Shown here in pieces: positions 30,024 to 37,127 of a stretch of DNA of 42,276 nucleotides (within the stretch, counting starts at the first letter, position 1; each line of letters opens with the position of its first letter). The position numbers and the translations under genes were made by a program. This stretch comes from an uncultured Lachnospiraceae bacterium (GTDB lineage Bacteria > Bacillota > Clostridia > Lachnospirales > Lachnospiraceae): positions 1-42,276 of the forward strand of contig CAJUHH010000024.1 in NCBI GenBank assembly GCA_910585965.1, written 5' to 3'. A model generated the notes under the pieces. It made no database searches. It worked only from the letters and a program-made list of their open reading frames with translations, and was not told where the DNA came from.

Positions 30024-30953
30024 ATGAAAAAAAAGATTTTAACATGGATACTGACATCGGCAGTATTGGTATCCGTACTTGCAGGGTGCGGCGCTAAAGC
30101 AGAGCCTGTAACGAGCGAAAGCGTGGAGGAAACTGTCGAAGAAACGGCAGAGGAGCCAGAGGAAGAACCCGAATACGAGCCAGAGGAAGAACCTGAATGT
30201 ACCCATGAATGGGCGGATGCGACTTTTACTGCTCCGAAGACCTGTGTCCTGTGCGGGGAAACCGAGGGAGAGCGGCAGCAGTCTTATTTTGAAGAACATG
30301 GGATTGAGGTTCCCGATGCGCCCGTGGCATGTACGGTAGATGTGCTGAATTGCGTCGAGGATAATGAAAAAGAATACCAGATGGCTACAGATGCGGTGTG
30401 GGAGCAGGTTGACTGCAACAGTGAGCCGGCAGATGAGGATGGATACCAGCTTATTTACCTGAAAGTGAACGCAATATCCCAAAACCATTATTATGCTGAG
30501 CAGGATATATACTATAATAACACCAATAATATGTTGCTTATTTATGATTGGTATACGGGAAGTAGGATACTTGGCTCAGAGGACGATACATTTAAGAATT
30601 TCACAACACTGGATTTAGGTGAAATTAGTTATGATGTTTTCTATACAAAAGAAACACAATGGAAGTATGGCGATTTCACTTATGCTGATAACGGTGATGC
30701 GACCAAGCCTGTTAAATTCTATGCGAATTTTATTTTCAAAGTGCCGGAGAGTTATGACGGACTTGTGTTTGCGGTTGTTCCAGTAAGAGAATATGAGTGG
30801 TTTCTGGACGGAACAGATCATTGGAAGTATGCCCCCTTGGATGAAGCTGATGAGAATTATGTGGAAGGTATAAGATATTTCCGTATCAACCGAAATGAGG
30901 ACTCCCCCATAATATCCGGGGAAAACACTGCATCCGTCGAGATATCGGATTAG
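30024..30953 (+). CDS. Lipoprotein of the cargo module, outer copy
   Basis: The start at 30024 is chosen with AAAGGAG before it. The 309-aa lipoprotein has signal MKKKILTWILTSAVLVSVLAGC and lipid cysteine C22. A Glu-rich tether (about residues 30-60) leads to a small CTHEWADATF...KTCVLCGETEG motif with Cys and His residues that may bind zinc. A divergent C-terminal domain starts at YFEEHGIEVP. Compared with the inner lipoprotein at 25546, the signal peptide, tether and YFEEHG/WLEEHG start are shared, but the rest is much less similar than the paired upstream proteins. The outer part thus evolves fast, perhaps to change what it binds. Confidence 0.82.
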   Translation: MKKKILTWILTSAVLVSVLAGCGAKAEPVTSESVEETVEETAEEPEEEPEYEPEEEPECTHEWADATFTAPKTCVLCGETEGERQQSYFEEHGIEVPDAPVACTVDVLNCVEDNEKEYQMATDAVWEQVDCNSEPADEDGYQLIYLKVNAISQNHYYAEQDIYYNNTNNMLLIYDWYTGSRILGSEDDTFKNFTTLDLGEISYDVFYTKETQWKYGDFTYADNGDATKPVKFYANFIFKVPESYDGLVFAVVPVREYEWFLDGTDHWKYAPLDEADENYVEGIRYFRINRNEDSPIISGENTASVEISD

Positions 30954-31011
30954 AATTTTTATTATGTAGACAGAGTATAATGCATATTTAATAATGCTGT
31001 AATAAACAGCC

Positions 31012-31043
31012 AAGAAAGACCTGCCCTGCGGGCAGGTTTTTCT
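31012..31043 (+). terminator. Module terminator, copy 3
   Basis: AAGACCTGCCC pairs with GGGCAGGTTTTT around TGC, then T-rich. Similarity to the other modules ends shortly after it, near 31050, marking the right border of the outer module. Nothing else is seen up to 31148. Confidence 0.8.
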
Positions 31044-31148
31044 ATTGCCATAGATATGGATGGTGATTGTCCAATGTATTGATTCCGGCCTTTAAGGCAT
31101 CATTTCAGTCATTCGGAGACGCCTGCCTCTGACGTCACCTGTTTTCTG

Positions 31149-32330
31149 TTAAAAATCCACTTCCGTGCCGTAATAAATGCAGGTAAATAATTTTTCCATA
31201 GCGGCCGGGTCGATCGTCCTCGGATTGGAGCCGGTGCATGCATCGCCTACGGCGAGTTCGGAAATCTTTGCGATTTTCTCTTTGAATTCGTCCTCAATGA
31301 TACCGAAATCCTTTAATGTTTTCGGAATATTCAATTTTACATTGAATTCGTCTATTTTTTCGCACAAGCTGTTGACCAAAGCCTGTTCGGAAGCGCCGGG
31401 CAGACCCATTCTGCGGGCGATTTCCGCATAACGGGATGCTGCTGTAGCTTCTTTTGCATTATATTTGATGACAAAAGGAAGATACATAGCGTTTGCGCAG
31501 CCGTGCGTAATGTGGCCGGTGGAGAATGCGGCCCCTGTTTTATGCGCCATGGAATGTACGATGCCGAGCAAAGCATTGGAGAATGCCATTCCTGCCAGGC
31601 ACTGTGCGTAATGCATCTCTTCCCTTGCGGTCATATTGCCGTTATAGGAAGCAGGAAGGTAATCGAATACCATTTCGATCGCCTGGAGAGCCAGAGGATC
31701 GGTAAAAGCGCAATGCAAGGTGGATACGTAAGCTTCGATGGCATGGGTCAGGGCATCCATTCCCGTATAAGCTACCTGCTTGGGAGGAAGAGCTTCTACC
31801 AGATCGGGGTCAACGATAGCTACATCGGGCGTGATGTTAAAGTCAGCCAGCGGATATTTGATCCCTGCGGCATAATCGGTAATAACGGAAAATGCAGTAA
31901 CTTCGGTAGCTGTTCCGGAAGTGGAAGGGATAGCCGCGAATTTCGCTTTCTGACGCAGTTCCGGGAAATTAAAAGGAATGCACAAATCTTCGAAAGTAGT
32001 GTCAGGGTATTCATAGAACGCCCACATCGCTTTGGCTGCATCGATCGGAGAGCCGCCGCCCATGGCAACGATCCAGTCCGGCTCAAAATCGCGCATAGCC
32101 TGTGCGCCTTTCATAACGGTTTCTACGGAAGGATCCGGCTCAACGCCTTCGAACAGGCTGACTTCCATGCCGCCCTCCTTCAGGTATTCCACCGCTTTGT
32201 CAAGGAAGCCCTGGCGCTTCATGGAACCGCCGCCCACTACGAGGATCGCCTTTTTCCCTTTCAGGTTCTTCAGTTCGGCCAGGCAGCCCTTGCCGTGGTA
32301 AATGTCTCTTGGTAATGTAAATCTGCTCAT
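31149..32330 (-). CDS. Iron-containing alcohol dehydrogenase
   Basis: A 393-aa protein of the group III Fe-ADH family, about the usual length. The nucleotide-binding motif is MGGGSPIDAAKAMW (GGGSxxD). Metal-binding residues lie in GMDALTHAIEAY, GIVHSMAHKTGAAF and TGHITHGCANA. It should reduce an aldehyde to an alcohol with NAD(P)H, a fermentation step; butanol or ethanol type cannot be told apart. A GGAGG site precedes the ATG on the minus strand. It is divergent from a pyridoxamine kinase gene with promoters back to back. This is the first clearly core-like gene after the mobile region. Confidence 0.92.
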   Translation of the reverse strand: MSRFTLPRDIYHGKGCLAELKNLKGKKAILVVGGGSMKRQGFLDKAVEYLKEGGMEVSLFEGVEPDPSVETVMKGAQAMRDFEPDWIVAMGGGSPIDAAKAMWAFYEYPDTTFEDLCIPFNFPELRQKAKFAAIPSTSGTATEVTAFSVITDYAAGIKYPLADFNITPDVAIVDPDLVEALPPKQVAYTGMDALTHAIEAYVSTLHCAFTDPLALQAIEMVFDYLPASYNGNMTAREEMHYAQCLAGMAFSNALLGIVHSMAHKTGAAFSTGHITHGCANAMYLPFVIKYNAKEATAASRYAEIARRMGLPGASEQALVNSLCEKIDEFNVKLNIPKTLKDFGIIEDEFKEKIAKISELAVGDACTGSNPRTIDPAAMEKLFTCIYYGTEVDF

Positions 32331-32376
32331 TGTTTTCCTCCATTCATTATAGTTTTACTGGTATTCATATAAGTCC

Positions 32377-32405
32377 ATTATAGACTACAAGGGAAAATAA
32401 GGCAA
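32377..32405 (-). promoter_or_regulatory. Promoter of the alcohol dehydrogenase gene
   Basis: On the minus strand, TTGCCT (32405-32400) and TATAAT (32382-32377) are 17 bp apart. Confidence 0.7.
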
Positions 32406-32414
32406 TGCATTCCA

Positions 32415-32443
32415 TTGACAATGCGAAAAGGAAACCATATAAT
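32415..32443 (+). promoter_or_regulatory. Promoter of the pyridoxamine kinase gene
   Basis: Consensus TTGACA (32415-32420) and TATAAT (32438-32443) at 17 bp. Its -35 lies 10 bp from the -35 of the divergent dehydrogenase promoter, so a single regulator could affect both. Confidence 0.88.
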
Positions 32444-32477
32444 TGCATTGCATTTATAAAAGAAGGAGAAAAGAGCA

Positions 32478-33314
32478 ATGCCGCATAACAAGCAGAAAAA
32501 AATAGCAGTTATCAATGATCTGTCCGGGTTTGGAAGATGTTCGCTGACGGTGTCCCTTCCTATTATTTCTTACCTCGGCGTACAGTGCTGCCCGCTGCCC
32601 ACTTCGATTCTTTCCAATCATATGGGGTATGGGGAATATTTTTTTGATGATTATACAGACCGAATGGAGGAATATATTGCGAAGTGGCGAAAGCTTGGGT
32701 TGAAATTCGAAGGAATTACTTCCGGCTTTCTGGGATCCGTGGCCCAGATCGAGATGGTGGTTCGTTTTATTGAAGAATTCCGCAGCAGGAGGACCCGGGT
32801 GATCATTGATCCGGTGATGGGGGACAATGGAAGGATTTATGTCACCTATACGAAAGAAATGTGCGATGGGATGAAAAAACTGATAGAGTATGCGGACATT
32901 ATTACACCGAACCTGACCGAATGCTGCCGTTTGACGGATACTCCTTACAAGGAAACCGGATGGGAAGAGGAAGAACTGTACGGCATGGCCCGGAAACTGA
33001 TGGAACGCGGCCCGGGGAAAGTAGTAGTGACAGGGATTTTGCAGGGGGAATTTATAGCCAGCTATGTGGCGGAAAGAGGAAAGGCGCCGAAGACGATCCA
33101 GGTCCATAAGGCGGGGACGGAACGTTCCGGCACAGGGGACGTTTTTGCTTCTATCATAGCGGCGGATGCGGTCAACGGAATCGATTTCGAAAAATCCGTG
33201 AGGAAAGCGTCTGATTTTGTGAGGCAGGGGATTTTGAAATCCGTGGAGATGGGGATTCCAAGCACTGACGGCGTATGTTTTGAAGAGATTTTATATATGC
33301 TGAAAAGAGATTAA
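32478..33314 (+). CDS. Pyridoxamine/pyridoxal kinase (PdxY-type)
   Basis: A 278-aa cytoplasmic kinase of the ribokinase-like family. The N-terminal VINDLSGFGRCSLTVSLPII and the middle VIIDPVMGDNGRIY are typical of PdxY/ThiD-type vitamin B6 kinases. The catalytic anion-hole motif is SGTGDVFASI, and ITPNLTECCRLT is another family block. It phosphorylates pyridoxal or pyridoxamine to make or salvage the PLP cofactor. AGAAGGAGAAAAG precedes the ATG. The gene appears monocistronic with a consensus promoter. Confidence 0.9.
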   Translation: MPHNKQKKIAVINDLSGFGRCSLTVSLPIISYLGVQCCPLPTSILSNHMGYGEYFFDDYTDRMEEYIAKWRKLGLKFEGITSGFLGSVAQIEMVVRFIEEFRSRRTRVIIDPVMGDNGRIYVTYTKEMCDGMKKLIEYADIITPNLTECCRLTDTPYKETGWEEEELYGMARKLMERGPGKVVVTGILQGEFIASYVAERGKAPKTIQVHKAGTERSGTGDVFASIIAADAVNGIDFEKSVRKASDFVRQGILKSVEMGIPSTDGVCFEEILYMLKRD

Positions 33315-33437
33315 GGGATAAAAACTTTATATTTATTTTATTTTATATTCCCGGGTTATGTGATAAACTTTCTATATTAATTCAGTTTAAAAGCTAAAGA
33401 GAAAGGTTCAACGGTTGGAAAGAAAGCTGGCATTGTA

Positions 33438-34979
33438 TTGAAGAAATATTGGAATATACTTTTTAAAATAATATTCAGCCGTACGATGGTTACGATCGCG
33501 CTGCTGCTGGTGCAGATGTTCTGGCTTTTTGCCGGTTTTAAATGGCTGGGGGGATATTCGGAAATATCCCTGCTGCTTATGCTGGTACTCAGCGCAGTGG
33601 TACTGGTCTACATTATCAATAAGGATGAAACGCCGGAATTCAAGCTGACATGGGTAATCCCGATCTGCGTGGCGCCTGTATTCGGCGTGCTGCTTTATCT
33701 GTTCGTGGTCGGGAACTGGGGCAATATAGGGCTGAAAAAAGGATTGGACAGAAGGCTGAAAGAGACGGAAGCTTTTATGCATACCGACAAGGATACGAAA
33801 GAGGCGCTGGAAAAAACCGACCTCCATATGGCGGGATTGAGCCGATATACGGAGCAGATCGGGGGTTTTCCTACTTATTGCAATAGTTCCGTTACCTATT
33901 TTCCCGCTGGCGAGGAGAAATATAAGGATCTGCTGGAAGAGCTGGAAAAGGCGGAAGAGTTTATTTTTCTCGAATATTTTATCGTGGAACGGGGAAAAAT
34001 GTGGAACAGCATCCTGGAGATTTTACAGCGGAAAGCCGGGGAAGGCGTGGAAGTCCGCGTGATGTATGACGGGATGTGTTCCCTGCTCCTGCTTCCGTAT
34101 TCTTATCCAAAAAAACTACGCGCCCTGGGAATCCGGGCAAAGATGTTCGCCCCCATAAGGCCTCTGATGTCGACTTCCCAAAATAACAGAGACCATAGGA
34201 AGATCCTTGTGGTAGATGGAAAAGCGGCTTATACGGGAGGCGTCAACCTGGCGGATGAATACATCAATGAAAAAGTAAAGTACGGGCATTGGAAAGATAC
34301 CGCCATCAAGATAGAAGGGGAAGCGGTAAAAAGTTTTACCATGATGTTTCTCCAGATGTGGAACAGTTCCGAATGGGGGACGGAGGATTATGCCAAATAT
34401 ATCCGGCCATGCCGGACGGCGAATGGCGGTTCTGGATTTGTCATGCCTTATGGAGACGGGCCGACGATGCCTGAGAATGTGGCGGAGACGATTTATCTGG
34501 ACATTATTCATCAGGCGGTCAGGTATGTACATATTATGACACCTTATTTTATTGTGGATAACGCAATGCTGGATGCTATCCAGTATGCGGCGAGGCGGGG
34601 GGTGGATGTAAGGATTATTATCCCTCATATACCGGATAAAAAGGCGATTTTTGCTATGTCCAGGACATATTATCCCGACCTGCTGGCCGCCGGAGTCAGA
34701 ATATATGAGTATGAGCCTGGATTTATCCATGCAAAGGTATTTGTGTCGGACGATGAGAAAGCAGTCGTAGGGACTGTCAATATGGATTACCGAAGCTTGT
34801 ATCATCATTTCGAATGTGCTGCTTATTTATATCGGAATGAGGCGGTTTATGATGTGGAAAAAGATTTTCAGGAAACGTTGTGCCGGTGCATAGAAGTTGA
34901 TATGAAATACTATAAAAATATATTTGTATTGAATCGGATGATGGGCCGGGTATTACGGTTGATCGGGCCATTGACATAA
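33438..34979 (+). CDS. cls: Cardiolipin synthase (phospholipase D type)
   Basis: A 513-aa membrane enzyme. The start is TTG at 33438 with only a weak purine-rich site (GGAAAGAAAG), so the start is less certain. Three hydrophobic helices lie in the first 95 residues. Two PLD catalytic motifs follow: HRKILVVDG near residue 250 and HAKVFVSDD near 430, each with the HxK signature. The enzyme joins phosphatidylglycerol molecules to make cardiolipin at the inner side of the membrane. The DUF1700 gene starts 39 bp after its stop and may be in the same transcript. Confidence 0.9.
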   Translation: MKKYWNILFKIIFSRTMVTIALLLVQMFWLFAGFKWLGGYSEISLLLMLVLSAVVLVYIINKDETPEFKLTWVIPICVAPVFGVLLYLFVVGNWGNIGLKKGLDRRLKETEAFMHTDKDTKEALEKTDLHMAGLSRYTEQIGGFPTYCNSSVTYFPAGEEKYKDLLEELEKAEEFIFLEYFIVERGKMWNSILEILQRKAGEGVEVRVMYDGMCSLLLLPYSYPKKLRALGIRAKMFAPIRPLMSTSQNNRDHRKILVVDGKAAYTGGVNLADEYINEKVKYGHWKDTAIKIEGEAVKSFTMMFLQMWNSSEWGTEDYAKYIRPCRTANGGSGFVMPYGDGPTMPENVAETIYLDIIHQAVRYVHIMTPYFIVDNAMLDAIQYAARRGVDVRIIIPHIPDKKAIFAMSRTYYPDLLAAGVRIYEYEPGFIHAKVFVSDDEKAVVGTVNMDYRSLYHHFECAAYLYRNEAVYDVEKDFQETLCRCIEVDMKYYKNIFVLNRMMGRVLRLIGPLT

Positions 34980-35018
34980 TCTTTTATAAATGTTTTTCAG
35001 AAGAGAAAGAGAGGAATT

Positions 35019-35477
35019 ATGAGCAGAAGCGAATTTATGGACACCCTGCACAGGGCGCTGGCAGGGAACCTGACGAGCAGCACGGTAAATGAGAACATGC
35101 GCTATTATGAAGAATACTTTGATACCCAGCTTCGGTCAGGGCGAAGCGAGGAAGAGATCATTGCCAGTCTTGGAGATCCAAGGCTGCTTGCCAAAACGAT
35201 CACTCAGGCATCCAAATCCCAGGCGCGCAGTTACAGCGGCCAGGAATATGAGGAAATATACGAGGATGGTTCCCAGGAAAATGGGCAGAATAGCGGCAGG
35301 GAGGGCGGAAGACCCAGGATATACCGGATGCCGGGATGGCTTTTGCTTGTGCTGGTGGTGCTTCTGGCGCTTGCTGCAATCAGTATTATCAGTTCGGTAG
35401 TGTCCATGCTGCTTCCGATCATTATCCCGTTTGTCTGTGTGGCGGTAATCATACGCATGCTCAGAAAAAGAAATTAG
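35019..35477 (+). CDS. DUF1700 (HAAS) family membrane protein
   Basis: A 152-aa protein with an N-terminal HAAS-type helical domain (about residues 1-65, with MRYYEEYFD and SGRSEEEIIASLGDPRLLAKTI). A polar linker follows, then two close transmembrane segments (about residues 105-148) and a basic end. DUF1700 proteins usually stand next to a PadR-type regulator and sense envelope states; here no PadR gene is adjacent. AGAGAGGAA precedes the ATG. It may be co-transcribed with the cardiolipin synthase gene, which would fit a membrane-related role; this is inference. Confidence 0.8.
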   Translation: MSRSEFMDTLHRALAGNLTSSTVNENMRYYEEYFDTQLRSGRSEEEIIASLGDPRLLAKTITQASKSQARSYSGQEYEEIYEDGSQENGQNSGREGGRPRIYRMPGWLLLVLVVLLALAAISIISSVVSMLLPIIIPFVCVAVIIRMLRKRN

Positions 35478-35481
35478 ACAT

Positions 35482-35507
35482 GGGCCGCGCGGCGGCTCAA
35501 TTTTTTT
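35482..35507 (+). terminator. Terminator after the DUF1700 gene
   Basis: GGGCCGC (35482-35488) pairs with GCGGCTC, followed by AA and seven T. Another hairpin (TAGAGCG/CGCTCTA) lies at 35525-35552 in the 325-bp gap. Confidence 0.7.
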
Positions 35508-35661
35508 GATTTCTGAAAATGAATAGAGCGCCAGAAAGGGTCTGACGCTCTAATGAGGGGAGTATAAATAATTAATATAAGGGTCTATAAATAGAAACGA
35601 TGAAGGGTTATTTCTATTTATGCTTTAATTATAGCACGGTTTTTATGAATTGCAATACGTA

Positions 35662-35726
35662 AATAGTACTAAAGTCCTAACGGGAAAACTGTGCAAAGTG
35701 AATAAAAAAGCGGTACTAAAGTCCTA
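35662..35726 (+). promoter_or_regulatory. Two GTACTAAAGTCCTA boxes
   Basis: Exact 14-bp copies at 35666-35679 and 35713-35726, 47 bp apart, before the small Asn-rich gene. The first extends to AATAGTACTAAAGTCCTA, like 11281-11298. TATAAG at 35754-35759 is a possible -10. Confidence 0.6.
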
Positions 35727-35802
35727 GAAAAGAAAATGAATACTTTTTATAGGTATAAGACATACTATTCCTGTAACAAAAATTAATCAGGAGGAATGCA
35801 AA

Positions 35803-35946
35803 ATGTCTAAAAACGATTATAACCAGAACGAGAAACAGAATCAGGAAAACAAGTACAATAACAGCAATAACGAAAAACAGAACCAGAAGAACTGCAGCAA
35901 CAATTCTTCTAACAACAGCCAGAAGAACAACAATAACAATTTCTAG
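35803..35946 (+). CDS. 47-aa Asn/Gln-rich small protein
   Basis: It starts MSKNDYNQNEKQNQENKYNN and ends NNNNNF. Nearly half of the residues are Asn, the rest mainly Gln, Lys, Ser and Glu, with one Cys. A strong AGGAGG site 7 bases before the ATG, two upstream regulatory boxes and a perfect terminator just after the stop make it a very likely real gene despite its low-complexity sequence. It is probably disordered. Small hydrophilic proteins like this are seen in spore-forming clostridia, but I cannot assign a family or a role. Confidence 0.8.
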   Translation: MSKNDYNQNEKQNQENKYNNSNNEKQNQKNCSNNSSNNSQKNNNNNF

Positions 35947-35962
35947 GCAGAGGGCTGGCAGG

Positions 35963-35996
35963 GGCTGCGCATCGGATGAAGATGCGCAGCCTTTTT
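35963..35996 (+). terminator. Terminator of the Asn-rich small gene
   Basis: GGCTGCGCATC (35963-35973) pairs perfectly with GATGCGCAGCC (35981-35991), followed by TTTTT. Confidence 0.9.
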
Positions 35997-36101
35997 GTGT
36001 GCGGCGTGTCCGGCAAAGCGGGATCATGCCTGCCTCTTCCCGATTAGGATAAAACTAGCCGTGAAATCGAAAACATAGTGGAAAAGTGGGGGAATATTGT
36101 A

Positions 36102-36107
36102 TATAAT
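36102..36107 (+). promoter_or_regulatory. Possible -10 of the two-component operon
   Basis: TATAAT at 36102-36107 lies 35 bp before the response regulator start; the -35 region is weak. Confidence 0.5.
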
Positions 36108-36141
36108 GATTTTAATGATAAATCATAGAAGGAGGATTGTG

Positions 36142-37095
36142 ATGAAGTATCGAATTCTGGTGACAGGAAATAATACTTCCGTAATTGACAGTTTCTTTAA
36201 TCAGATGGAAAATAATTTTGAAGCTCTGACTACCTCAATCCGCTATGCTGATATCATCAGGCATATGAATTGTTATGAGCCAGACGCTTTTGTATATTGT
36301 CTTCATGATGAGCAAAGAGACCATATCATGCAGATGGCGAGCATTAAATATAAATTGGCCCAGGAGAATATCCCTTTCATTTTGATTGGCTCCAAAGAGG
36401 AATGCGATGAATTTGAGAAGATGGCGGCGAATGTAACCGACCTTTCTTTATATAGGCCGCTGTCTGCAGAGGCTGTCCAGGAAAGGATCCTGAAGTTTTT
36501 CAGGGGAAAGAAGCCAAGGCAGGAGGGGGCGGCGCAGAAAGATGCGGCGAAAGAAAATACTGCTTCCATGGGAGGGATCCCTGCGGGGGCAAGCGCCGCT
36601 TCTCCAACAGGAATTCCTGCTCCTGCGGGAACGCCTTCTGCTCCGGGGAAAACGCCCCAGGCAGGAACATCTTTGCCGATCGGAAATCCTTTCCTGGCGG
36701 GAAGCGGGACCCCGCAGGGAGGGGCGGATTCGCAGCGCAAACATATCCTTGTAGTGGATGACAATTCCATGATGCTGCGGCTCGTAAAAGAGCATTTACA
36801 TGATAAATATGACGTGGCAACGGCCCTCAGCGGCAAGATCGCCCTGAAATTCCTGCAAAAAAAGAAAACGGACCTGATCTTGCTGGACTATGAAATGCCG
36901 GATGAAAATGGCGTTGCGGTTCTGGAAAAATTGCGGGCATCCAGCGCGACCAGGGATATACCGGTGGTTTTTTTGACTGGGGTGACGGAAAGCAAGAAAA
37001 TCAGGGAAGCCCTCGTCATGAAACCGCAAAGTTATCTGCTTAAACCGATTAACCGAGACAGGCTGCTGGATACGATTGAAAAGCTGATCGGCTGA
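36142..37095 (+). CDS. Response regulator with two receiver domains and a Pro/Gly/Ala linker
   Basis: The start at 36142 (MKYRILVTGNN) is chosen with AGAAGGAGG before it. The 317-aa protein has an N-terminal receiver-like domain (residues 1-118) that lacks the usual acidic pair and phospho-acceptor. A flexible linker rich in Pro, Ala and Gly (about 120-195) follows. The C-terminal receiver (about 200-317) is complete: VVDDNSM, phospho-acceptor D249 in LLDYEMP, FLTGVTE and LLKPI. There is no DNA-binding output, so it works by protein contact or phosphotransfer. The hybrid kinase gene starts 32 bp downstream and carries an HPt domain, a likely phosphate donor or partner. Confidence 0.88.
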   Translation: MKYRILVTGNNTSVIDSFFNQMENNFEALTTSIRYADIIRHMNCYEPDAFVYCLHDEQRDHIMQMASIKYKLAQENIPFILIGSKEECDEFEKMAANVTDLSLYRPLSAEAVQERILKFFRGKKPRQEGAAQKDAAKENTASMGGIPAGASAASPTGIPAPAGTPSAPGKTPQAGTSLPIGNPFLAGSGTPQGGADSQRKHILVVDDNSMMLRLVKEHLHDKYDVATALSGKIALKFLQKKKTDLILLDYEMPDENGVAVLEKLRASSATRDIPVVFLTGVTESKKIREALVMKPQSYLLKPINRDRLLDTIEKLIG

Positions 37096-37127
37096 AAGGA
37101 CATATATATGGAAAAGAGGATGAACCT

